From the NCBI RefSeq assembly GCF_030272615.1, contig NC_081415.1, positions 109,264,406-109,328,405 on the forward strand: a DNA stretch of 64,000 bases, given 5' to 3'. A model generated the notes under the pieces. The model was not told where the DNA came from, searched no databases, and saw only the letters and a list, made by a program, of their open reading frames with translations. Shown here piece by piece: positions 20,115 to 30,775 of the stretch. Made by a program: the position numbers and the translations under genes. This stretch comes from Cryptomeria japonica (Eukaryota > Streptophyta > Pinopsida > Cupressales > Cupressaceae). How positions within the stretch are numbered: position 1 is the stretch's first letter; each line of letters begins with the position of its first letter.

Positions 20115-22419
20115 TAATTTTGGAATTTTTCAAGTATAATGTATGATATGCAACTAAATGCGAACTAAATAAATGAAAATGCAATCTATGTTAAGAATGC
20201 AATCTATGTTTTTGGTTGTTTTTGAAGATTTTGACAAACTTTTGAAATGCAAATCTAAGAGAGGAACCTTGGGAAATTGGAATGATGTCTAGACCTCAAA
20301 GGACAAAAGGACTTAATAGACAAAGGACAAGATGACAATGTCTCCCCTATATGCTTGGATACTAAGCTAGGTTTGACGAAATGATATTGATGACAAAAAG
20401 GACAAAAGACTTGATAAGGTCTAGACTTCTTAACAATGACTTAGGGTTTACCAAAGATTTGGATTGCTCAAGTATGACAAGACCTAGGTTTGATACTATA
20501 TGAAAAAGGATAATTAATATGCAAATGATCTTAATATGATATGACAATGACTTAGGCTTAATGAAGAGACTTGGGATATGCAAATGCCAATGTATGACAA
20601 TGTCCACCTAAGATGAAACCTAGGGTGTAATTATGAAATGACATTACTCTTATGCAAGAGGATATATGCAAATGGATGACTCTAATTGGTATGCAAAAGA
20701 AGTATGACTTAGGTGAAACCTCACTTTGATATTTGATAATGAAATTGCAAAATGCAAACTAGGATGAACCTAAATGCAAGTGACATAAGAGTTGAGACAA
20801 GTTTTTGACCAATGTTGGACAACCATGCTTGAAGTATGATCTTTGAATCTTGTTGAACGTTTGTTGGATGAATGTCTCTTGTGTTTAATATTGTTTTGAT
20901 CAATGTGTTTTGCTTTTGAAATGGGATAACATTCAACTTTTGACAATCAAAGAATACAAGATGTTACGACTTAGACTCAAGACAATCATGCTCATTTCCA
21001 CATTTCTTATGGTAGGCAAGGACATTAGGTACTTGAGAGGTAGACTCATTATGGGATTCAAGGAGAATACATAGATGCTTGACCCCACGGGCTCCCCTCC
21101 ACGACACTCACTTCTCAGGGCAGCCAAGCATCAGTCCCCATGGAATCTCCCCATGGCGAACTTAGTATCTCTTCCAAGTATCCGAATTTGTCCTTCTCAA
21201 GCAACTAGAAGGGTTTTTGGCCTCTAAAAACAAGGTATGTAGTAAGGATTTCTGTTAAGCATTACTTCTTGATGTCATGCAAGCATGATTGAGACATTAA
21301 GCCCATCAAGATACCAACAAATGTAGTCACGCAAGCGCAATTTAGACCAAGAGGCCCTACTTAGATGTTGATATGAGAAAGAGTTTCAAGGGGCATCACT
21401 TCCCAAGTAACTACAATTCCCACGTAACACTTCCTTCAAAGCTTTCACTCATCAGGTATTTGTTTATAGTGAGTTAGAATGCCCAGGAATTCTAGCCATA
21501 CTCACTTTGGGTCGTTCCCTTCTCACGATTATCACTTGCTTGCTAAAGCAAAGTGGTCGGGAAGGCAGGCCCTCTAATGGAGACAAACAATCAACAAGAC
21601 AAGTATGGTACCGAAGATCTGGATTTCTGATCACCCTAAGAAGGATGAGAGCATACTCTCCTACTCCAATGTCATACTTAACAATCAAAGCAAACAAGTG
21701 TTCATTTCCACCTATTTATAAATCACTAAGTGCCTAATTAAAAATCTCAAACACACAATTTGGTTGTTTCTCCAAGGCAACCTGCAAAACACATGTCAGA
21801 GGTTTGATTTGTTGTCTTTGACCATCGAATCTGCATAACACATGTTAGTAGTTTGATTTTTGGTCTTTGTCATGCATATGCCAAGATCCTGCACAAATAA
21901 TTAGTACCAAAATCCAAAGCATAGATGATCTGATTTATCAAAATTATCAAAAAAAATTAAGAATTTCAGTCCACTTTGAGAAGGCATAACTTTCTCATCC
22001 TAGCTCCGAATTACAAACCGTTTGATGCGTTGGAAAGGTATTCAAATAATCTAGAACCAAATTACGGAAACATCAATGATGTCTCGTCATGTTTACGGGC
22101 ACCATATTTGTCCAGAAATGCACCAAAGACCCTCAAAATTGCAATTTACTAAAACATAGAAAATTTTTCAAGTAAAAACTGCATTTTTTACCTCTGTTCT
22201 GGACTTGACACAGGCGTAGAAGACAGAACACAAGCGCAAGATGTCTAACACAAGCGCAGAATGTATCAACACAGGTGCAAGATGTGTCAACACAAGCGCA
22301 AGATGCTTCACACAAGCGCAGAAGTCTCCAGAATACCCTGCACGGCTCTGTTTTTGGGTTTTTGACCTGCAAATCAGCTTAGAAGCACTCCAAAACACAG
22401 TAAGATGGTTAGAAGGTTA
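20115..22419 (-). other. Long 5' leader of young element
   Basis: About 2.3 kb between primer site and ORF start. No supported ORF is seen. It contains the six-copy phased motif array at 22208-22320 and a variant copy (ACGCAAGCGCA) near 21327. The rest is unremarkable AT-rich sequence. Confidence 0.55.
22208..22320. repeat. Phased direct array of 11-bp motif, 5' side
   Basis: Six copies of ACACAAGCGCA or close variants start at 22208, 22228, 22248, 22269, 22290 and 22310, that is every 20-21 bp. The spacing is not a strict multiple of three, so a coding repeat is unlikely. In sense RNA these read TGCGCTTGTGT and could pair with the inverted half of the array near the 3' end. Confidence 0.88.
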
Positions 22420-22440
22420 GTATTCATGTCGGGTTCACCA
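22420..22440 (-). other. Primer binding site of young element
   Basis: The minus strand reads TGGTGAACCCGACATG five bases after the LTR end (22446). It begins with TGG as expected for pairing to a tRNA CCA end; I did not assign the tRNA. The same type occurs at 52614-52596. Confidence 0.7.
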
Positions 22441-22445
22441 ATTAA

Positions 22446-23930
22446 TGTAGCATAGAAATTAGGAATCATCAAAACATAAGATATATCAATCAAAACATTA
22501 AACATGATAGCTCAATCAAAGAAATACTCATTGCAATGAACCTAATCACAATGCACATTCAATAGAGGTATGAAAATGAAGCATTCAAAAGAAAACATTA
22601 TGCAAACCAGACTCAAGATTGAATACTCCTTCCATGCGGCTCCATTGTTGTTCTTTCCTCTTCAATAGTTTTGAGGATCTCACCTACAAGTGCTCTCACA
22701 ATTGAAAGCAAAAAGCTCAAGAGTACTAGAACTAAAATTTGATAGTTTGACAGCAATTCGGATTTCAAGAAGTAATTTTTAAGGGGTTGATTGAAGAAAA
22801 ATTATCCAATTTATAGAGAAATTGGAGAAGTGACAAGATTGGCATGATGCAATTCAAATGGAAATTGCAAATCAATATGTCAATTATGACAAATTATGCA
22901 AATTATGCACTTTCCATGCACAATTTTGATTGATTGATTATGACACATTTCATGTCAAAATTGATTGATTAATCAATTATGACAATTTCATGACAAATTG
23001 AAATGCCACTCCCATAGAATTAGGAGATGAAATAGGAGGGAAAAGAAATTAGAAATTTGAGAATTTAGAAAATTGAAATTGATGAAAATTAGGAAATTGG
23101 AATTAGAAATTGATGAAAAATAGGATTTAGGGATTAGTGAATTAATTAATAATTTTTCATTTATTAATCAATTCACAAAGAAGAATAATTAGCCAATTAA
23201 ATAAAGATTTAATTGTAATAAGAAGACTTAGGATTAACAAGTAATTTAGTAATCCTAGAGGAAGAAATGGCAAATTAGGTTAAATGACCAAATCATAAAA
23301 CCCTAGAAGACGAATTAGAAATGCGAAAATGACAATGATTGAAGATAATTAATGTCATGATTTTGAATTGATAAAGGACCAATGCGACAAAATAATTTGA
23401 TTGATAAATGTGCCAATTGACGAGGAACAATGACAAATTGATCCAAATTGACATAATTGAGATAGACAATGATCGATAGCGAAATGATCGCAAAATGACA
23501 AGATTGAAGGATTGATGATAAATCGACAAGAGGACAAAACCCTAATTAGGATTGACGATGTCCGAAATGATAAGATTGATGATAAAATTGATAAGAGAAC
23601 AATGATTGATGACAAATTGATCGCAAGATTGACAGGAGGACAAAACCCTAATTAGGATTGACGATGTCCACAATGATGACAAATAAGCATGCTCATTGAT
23701 GCAATAAGATAAAATCGATCAAAATCATGACTGGATAATGTTGTCGACAAGACCAAATTTGAGGATGAGATGATTGAATAATGTAGAAGAATGACTCGAT
23801 GTTCGCAAATGATAAAGACCAAGTGCGTGACATAGGAGAAATGTTAATGCGACGCAAAAACCTAAAATGAGGCAATGCGCAAATGTTAAAGTATGACCTC
23901 GCAAGCGTTGACCATTTTTGGGTGTCTACA
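22446..23930 (-). repeat. 5' LTR of young element (1485 bp)
   Basis: Same length as 13124-14608 with about two substitutions. The TATA-like CTATAAATT is at 22816-22808 on the minus strand. Confidence 0.95.
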
Positions 23931-23935
23931 CACTA
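23931..23935. repeat. Target site duplication CACTA, right
   Basis: Matches 13119-13123. Confidence 0.95.
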
Positions 23936-26106
23936 AATTCACTTTGTACAGATTCCTCATCACTTTCTACAATGGTCTCAAACATGTTAATGTCAGGCTT
24001 AGCTTCTTGTCTCATGGATTCTTCAAGGGCTTGAGCTATTGCACATTGATGAGGAGAATGTGGCCCATCAGAAGCAATACACCAAGGAGTGTTTTCTATA
24101 TTATGGACATTTTTCCCTTTTGAGGGATCTGGGGTATCCTGACTCTGAGCATTTTTAGGCTTCTCATTCTGCAGCTTGCCATCTATCCAGTTGATAATAT
24201 AGGGCATATCATGCAGCCTAGGGGGTCTATCTTGCCAATTATAATGAGGCTTATCATTTTTATTTACCTTGGTAGTTAGATCCTTCATAGCAGTAACCAA
24301 CTTTTCTATCTTGTCTTCCTCCTTAGCAACTTTGTTGGGTTGCTATTTTGTTTCCTGTCATAGCGTACCATCAGTTATCATTCCTAACTTTCTGGATGCT
24401 TTCCTATTTCTCTCCACATTAATAGCAATTCTAAATGCATCTCTCAGGCTATGTGTATTTTTATCCCTTAAGATATAAGCCATTTTAGAATCAAATGCAT
24501 TATAATAGGTTTTCAGACACATGTTATCATCTAACCTCATCACCTGATACAATCTATGCATGGCTTTCTGAAATCTAGCATTGAAATCGGTGACCATTTC
24601 ATTATCAGATTTTCTAATGTTATTAAATTCATTAAGCATGAATCTCACATTTGTTTTGTCACCGTATTGTTCTTGAAAATAATTCTTAAAGTCCTCCCAA
24701 GACCCAATGCTATTAGCTAGGAGACCTCTGTACCAATCTCTTGCATCATCTACCAGGGATTGAACAAATAATTTCATTATAACATCTTCATCCACTATCT
24801 CATAATCATTTATCAAGTCACCAAAAGATTTTAAATACTCCTCAATACTAATTGCATTATTTCTAGCAAATTTATGGATTCTATCCCTTAACTCAGTGGG
24901 AACATGGTTGGGATATCCTGGGATCCCATCAAAAAACAATTGTCTATACTGCTCTAAATTGATGGGTCTCCTTTGGAAAGGGTTAACAACATTATTATTA
25001 CCCATGTTCATTTTGACATTGGGGATCAGGGTCTAAGAGATTTGGTTATGCTGACTGTTTATAGGGGCTTGAATAACTATTGTTGAATTAACAGGCACAA
25101 TAGGCTGAATTTTAACTGAGGGGAGGGAAATTTGCTGAGAATCGGGCTTACTAAGATCTTCTGATGGAAAAATGATAGAGGGAGCTTTTAGATAACTAAT
25201 TTTTCTTGTAACTTCCTGATTAGCCACTTCCAACTCAACTTTCTCTAACTCCATTTGTAGATCATCCTTTTCCTTTCTCATTCTTTCCATCTCTCTCTCA
25301 TGTGTTGATAATCTATGAGAGATCTCCTCTATATTTCTAGATCTAGTTCCATCATCCACCCACTTCTGCTTCCCTTTATTGACATTATTCTTAGGAGGCT
25401 ATGGATCACTAAGCACTTCCCTATTTGGTTGGATTACTGACCTATATGCTGGCTTGGCCTTAGGGATTAGAAATTCTCTAATCACAGGACCTTCATCATC
25501 ACTTTTCTCCTTTTCTTGGGCCAACAATTCAAGATCAACTATCTGTCTAAGAAGCCTATCTCTCTCCATTAGTTTTTCTTTTACTTCTTTTTCCCTATTT
25601 ACTTCCTTTTGGGCTCTTAAGGAGATTAAGTGATGAACCTTTCTATTTAAATCTTCTATTTCTTGTGACACTTTATCTTCATCAGGGAAATTCTCCTCAA
25701 AGTCAAATACATTGACCTAGTCTATATCAATCAAGCTGGTGTTTCCATCAACTATTGTAGGCATAGAATGTTTGATTGCATTTGAACTAGTCCTATCTCT
25801 CCCAGAAAGGCTAACATGACATATATCTTGATTTAAAGCATGAACATTATCTATATTTCCAAATAATCTAGAATGGAAACCTAATATATCATGTTCAGAT
25901 TCTCTAGAAGAAGAATAAGATTTCGCATAAATAGGTCGATCAAGTACCTTATCGATATTGTTGTTTTTCTGCACCCAAGCAGCATTTGATGGTTCATGGA
26001 GTACTGATCTCTTCTGACCTCTTCGTGACTGCTCAGGCAAACCTTTTTGCAAGGTTTTACGAGGATGCTTCTTCATGAATGATCTGATGTTTTTTCCTCC
26101 TTGCAT
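23936..26106 (-). pseudogene. gag of giant Ty3/gypsy element
   Basis: One minus frame (frame 0) spans 26106-23936 with only five internal stops, mostly TAG. The N-terminal part is basic (RKTLQKGLPEQSRRGQKRS). Heptad-like coiled coils follow near 25.6 and 25.3 kb (RAQKEVNREKEVKEKLMERD; HEREMERMRKEKDDLQME). The capsid-like Retrotrans_gag core is at about 24.95-24.4 kb (PTELRDRIHKFARNN, RDWYRGLL, SWEDFKNYFQEQYGD, FNARFQKAMHRLYQV). No CCHC knuckle is seen before the nested insertion. The stops at SDP-stop-PPK and QIS-stop-TLI are TAG where Gln is plausible. Gag continues across the nested element at 13123. Confidence 0.8.
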
Positions 26107-26392
26107 TATGCTTGTCTCCCTTTCAGAATTATATTTATTTCACAAGGACTAGTTACAAAATAACAGAGTCGCCACCCACAAGACTATGGGAAATATGAAA
26201 ACAAGCTTTGAATAAAATGTTGCAAATCTTCAGACCAAAATCATATATCAAAAGAAATAGAGGGAACTTCCAAATAGAGACTTCTAGACACCACTACTAT
26301 ATTCACTGAAGCACCAATCCATTCCACAAACACACAATGATTTTCCTTATAAATTTAAGCACAAATGTGCATCTGGATTCTCACTGTGACTC
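26107..26392 (-). other. 5' leader between primer site and gag
   Basis: About 0.29 kb of non-coding sequence. Nothing else recognised. Confidence 0.5.
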
Positions 26393-26410
26393 TCCCCAGC
26401 AAAGTCGCCA
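26393..26410 (-). other. Primer binding site of giant element
   Basis: The minus strand reads TGGCGACTTTGCTGGGGA, five bases after the LTR end at 26416. This primer-site type is typical of plant Tat/Ogre elements and fixes the orientation. Confidence 0.85.
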
Positions 26411-26889
26411 CTTTTTGTTGTTCTCAAAATATGATTCCCCTTCAAACTTCTTATAGTAAAAGAATAACTCTGTGTGTGAGAGAGAAGACAAGGAGAAGGA
26501 AATTCCAGCATAATATATGACAAGGTTTGATTAACCTTCTACAGTTCGAACTTGTCCAAAGTTAAGGTGGGTATACCTTTTGTGAACTGAGTTCACACTT
26601 TAAAAGATAAATCCACAAATAAACCAGTCTGAAAACCAGTGGTTCTTATCACCTTAAAACCAACTAAAACCAAGAAATAAAATTTGTACTCATGTTCAGT
26701 ATTGACCTACAAGATGTGTAAAAGGACAATCGCAATAGACACGAATGCCTTATCCAAGCCACAGAGTCATCTAAGTTTAGACAATATTCCCACAATCAAA
26801 TATCTCCGCACATCCTATCAGCTCGGCTTCTATAGATCCCCACATATGCCTGACATACATAAGAATTTCACTTGTACCAAACCAAACTG

Positions 26890-27876
26890 CATTTATCAAA
26901 TTCAAAGTATCCCACAAAGAATTTACTGATAGAAATGATTCCTGCGTATTTAATTCCCCTCCTGAAGAGATAAGCTAAGAAGCACATCTACTTGAAATCA
27001 CCTTACAACCCACATTCAAAAGGAATAACACTAGATTACTCAGAATGAAACGATAAATATTTGCAAACATACTTGAAAACAACAAAAAGTTTAAGCTCAA
27101 AACCGATGGTCTATGTATTGATATTATTTCAGAAAGTATTACAAAAACATTTGAATGTTCTCCATTAAGACTTAGGAAAAAGCTCAGATAAATTTTTGCA
27201 ACATTTCCTTACAATTCCTTGCAATCCTTTTTTACTAGTCTTGTTATCCATTTATAATAACATGGATGCATACATAGCTTCAGACTTCCATAGGGAAATT
27301 GTTACAATCATTACTTCTCTCAAGAAGTAGTTACAAAACCTTTTCCAAATGTGGTTACAAGTCTTTTTCAACATCTGCGGCTTCTTCTACTTGTTGTTCT
27401 ATTGCAACCTCTTCTAACTACTCTACATCTAGTACTGCATATTTTCTTGTCCATTCCTGGTATACATCATCAGCTGGCCATGAGAAGTTAATCACTTTTC
27501 CCTTTGTCTTGGCTAATCTTTTCCAAGAATTCCTCATTTTGTTAACCTCTGAATTTAGAAAACCATAATGAGATTTGATTTTCTCAATCTCCTCAATTAT
27601 TTTGATAAATATGGAGGCATCCTCTGAATTAATAATTCCTTTTATTCTTAATGACAATTTGGCTTCTAATTCCTTAAGCCATATTTGTTTGTCCTTTAAT
27701 TGAGTTGGACTGGCAAACCCCCCTAGGAGTAATTCAAAAACTTGATCAGTGTACTCTTTCTTGTACAAGTTGATCTTTCTATCTGCATTATCTACTCCTT
27801 CTGCCAACTTTACTAAATCCTTTGTCATATCATTAGTAGATTTAATAATGGGGTCAGCCCTTGCCTCATCATAGGA
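26890..27876. repeat. Conversion tract between the two giant LTRs (right copy)
   Basis: Partner of 2224-3210: 987 bp, one mismatch at 26975. The abrupt loss of identity at 27877 and at 26889 marks the tract ends. Confidence 0.85.
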
Positions 27877-29260
27877 CATACAAATAAGTTCTATATCCTA
27901 CTCTCTAGGTTTCCACTTGTCAAAAATAGGCATTAGAATAGTCTTGTCTCCATTTAGCTCATTCCACATGTCCAAAATCTTACTCATGTTGTTGTACATT
28001 AGTGAGGACCCTATGGTGTCAGGAAAACTCAAAATTGTAGCCCTTACTCTCTCTTCGTGTTTCTTTGCATACATGGCCTGAGCCTATTTTAGCTTCTCCA
28101 ATTCATGGGGAGTGATCTCAATCAACTGGGAACTAGAAGGTGTTGGAGATGGTGGGAATTCAATACTGGGGTTGGTAGGTGGAGGCCTTGCAGGAGAAGA
28201 GGAGATCATCAATGTTGAGGACTCACCTTGATGGTATTGTCCTCCCAACTGGCTTTGTAGCTTGGCAATGATGCTATCTTTACCCCTTACCTCCTCCTTG
28301 GTACTGTTATAAGCTTTTAAACCTATCTCCAACTTAGCTTGGAGATCTTCTTTTTCCTTTGCCTCTCTTTCTACTACTGCAACACTAAACTTTGTAGTCT
28401 CTAGAACAATGTTAGCAGCTTCTACCACCCTAGTGCTTTGTACTCTTTTCACTATCATTCCTCCCAAGTAGCTTGATCCTGGGGTGTCTTTTTTCTTTCT
28501 ATTTTCATCTCTTTTCAGAGAACACATGACCAGGGCAGCATTGTCCTTGCTGAAGGTGACTCCTTCCATAGGCTTGGTCTCCTTCCTTACTACCTCTAAA
28601 ACCAAGGGATCTGCTATATCCCAGTCAGGGAGAATGAGTACACTAGCCTTTGCTACCATGTCTCTACCCTATTCAGGAGTGATGGTCTTGAACTCAATGA
28701 CCATTTCTTGCTTTATTTCTTCCTCTACCATAGCTGGATCCTTGTGGGGCTACTCACTCTTCCTCTTCTCACATCTAGTATTGAAATGATCAATATTCCA
28801 CTTCCACATGAATTGCATGAAAGCTCCTAATGTGACAAAGTTGCTATCAACCAAGAAATTTTCACTGGCTTGTTTAACATCAGGATCTAGCTCCTGGCCT
28901 TTGAACTCATCAATAGTTATATTCATTTCAGCATTAGGGGGCTCTTCTGGCATTCCCTCTTCTACTTCATCATAGGTGTAGGCTATCTCCCCAAGGCTAC
29001 CTAATTGTAGCAGTTGTTCAGCTGCTGCTTGTTCATCTCCTATATGAATAGGGGATTGAGATGGGGAATACAATGGTTCATTAGATTTCACTTCCTTCCT
29101 CATTCTTTGCCTCATGGGGCTCTCCTGAATGTCAATGATTTCTTGTATTTTTCTCTTTCCTTTTGAAGTTGAAGGCTCCCCTGTTGTTGGTACTAACACA
29201 CTATATTTGGACCTTTTATGTAACACATAATCCCTTGGAGGTATTGTTTTGGCAGATGTA
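27418..29260 (-). pseudogene. LTR-borne accessory ORF, right copy, 3' part
   Basis: C-terminal part of the same coding region as 2752-6306, cut at 29260 by the nested element. One long frame at 28659-28084 joins what the left copy has as two pieces, so the left frameshift near 3640 is secondary. TAG stops at 28084-28086, 28669-28671 and 28750-28752 occur at the same codons as in the left copy. A TAG at 27898-27900 is CAG in the left copy, while the left TAG at 4227-4229 is CAG here (28894-28896). Frames 28752 and above stay open to 29226. Confidence 0.7.
29256..29260. repeat. Target site duplication ATGTA, left
   Basis: Matches 37265-37269; the left giant LTR has a single intact copy of this site at about 4588-4592. 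Confidence 0.92.
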
Positions 29261-30409
29261 TGTTAGGCCCAATATGGAAAGCTAATGTACTGAGAGGGGA
29301 GGGGTGAATCGGTACTCCAAAACTTTTCTTGAATAATAACTTTACTATTTTGCATAAACATAATAGTGCAATAACATAAAATAAAGTTAAAATAAATAGA
29401 TAAAAATCATACATGATTCACTCCATAACACATATATTTTGGTTACGCAAAAACTCTTGGTTAGAGAGAAAAACTGCGGTGGGGATGGCACCCACAACTT
29501 CACTACTATAATAGTAAAGAGTGCTTGGTTAGAGCTACATTTTAGCTATTTCTGATAGCTTACCCTGTTAGGAGTAACAAGATCTTTTAGATCTACCTTG
29601 TTAAAGGATTTTACAACATTTATTCTAAATGTTGCACTTGGTTAGAGGCTTTACAATTTATAGACTTGATTAGAGTCTTTTACCTTGTTAAAGGTTTCTC
29701 TTTCAACTTCACAATATTACAATAAAATCATTACAAATATCTGCAACTTTACATTTGAAATGTTATAGCAAATTCCATCTGCTCAGAATAGATTGCCTTG
29801 CTTATAGCATACCTCGGTAACCCATATAGTAACTCGGTAAACCCTTCTATTTACTCTATTCTTCCACTGTTCTCTGAAAACCTTCTCAGTGACCTCTGTG
29901 TCTCTGTAACAGTCTTCCTTCATTCATGCATACACTTCACTCATGCTATATAAATAGATCTCTTAAAACGGTGATCCAATTCATTGCTTCGATCTTACAA
30001 ACAAGATTCCTCGAATGAATAACTAAACAAAACATTTCATTGGTTAGATTGTCCTTAAAATCATACACAATCTTTTGGTGCAATTTCCAATGTAATAACG
30101 GTTAGATGTGCCTCGATCTTGTAACATGTTTTCATATGCATGTCCAGGTTCAATGTATCTGGTAACACGTTTCACTTGGTATATGTCAACTCGGTGTGTC
30201 ATCTTTACTGCTCGGTAGTCTCAAAAAGATACTCGATAGACAACTTGGTGTATACTGCATTTTGTGACAGCTTTCCTCTGTAACTAACTAGACTGTGGAT
30301 ATCGACTTCTCTATGTGTATCGACTTCATGATTCAGTAGTGCTAACTGACTAGAATATATAGCATGACTTTGAATATAAAAACTAATGGCAATTTGATAA
30401 GTAGTAACA
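29261..30409 (-). repeat. 3' LTR of 8.0-kb element (1149 bp)
   Basis: Begins TGTTAGGCCC on the plus strand and ends AGTAACA. Contains the AGAGGGGAGGGGTGAATC block frequent at the 3' end of methionine-primed plant LTRs. No coding content supported. Confidence 0.92.
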
Positions 30410-30424
30410 ATCTCTCCTTTTGAC
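30410..30424 (-). other. Polypurine tract of 8.0-kb element
   Basis: The minus strand reads GTCAAAAGGAGAGAT immediately before the LTR start TGTTACTACT. Confidence 0.75.
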
Positions 30425-30775
30425 ATTAATTGAGATGTTTGACAAAAACTACTTTCAAAGTCATAACTCAAAAATCTATATACTTTGCAAAATGACTATA
30501 CTTAACAATAAATACAATAGTCAATGAAATAGTATATTCAAATATACTCCCCTTATCATTATACTATAAATAACTCTAATTTTTGTGCATGCTCGATTCT
30601 GTGCTTGTGTGCTCTGCTTACTGTCCTTGGATATTCTGCATACTCTGCTCGATATACTCCCCCTGTATACAATACTCTGAATACTATATCAAAACTGTAT
30701 TACAAAATTGTATTACTCAAAACTGTATCTCCTCCTATATAGTATCACTCCCCCTTTTTGACAAACATCAAAAAC
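30425..30775 (-). other. 3' untranslated region of 8.0-kb element
   Basis: AT-rich sequence between ORF2 and the polypurine tract. It includes a second purine tract AAAAAGGGGGAGTGATA on the minus strand near 30745-30762, like the doubled tracts at the 3' end of the copia element here (60217, 60346) and at 46391. No ORF supported. Confidence 0.5.

Larger units (their letters stand above)
13124..23930 (-). mobile_element. Young non-autonomous Tat-like LTR element with one long ORF
   Basis: Two 1485-bp LTRs with about two differences (13346 region G/T to A; 14060s T/G), 5-bp duplications, a polypurine tract at 14609 and a primer site at 22440 define a complete 10.8-kb element in minus orientation. 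The 7.84-kb interior has no protease, RT, RNase H or integrase. It carries a single intact 660-codon ORF (20114-18132) and long untranslated flanks with phased motif arrays. LTR start TGTAGACACC and polypurine tract match those of the oldest element's 3' LTR at 44501, so a Tat-like autonomous relative probably supplied the enzymes. The near-identical LTRs make it the youngest insertion here. Confidence 0.93.

Noticed and set aside
22208-22320. Regularly spaced repeats as a CRISPR array
   Set aside because: The repeats are 11 bp with 9-10-bp gaps inside a plant retrotransposon; no CRISPR-like repeat or spacer sizes.
22133-22372. Cys-rich open frame over the phased array as a small protein
   Set aside because: Spacing of 20-21 bp is not a steady codon multiple, and the frame has no start context or conservation; a by-product of the repeat.
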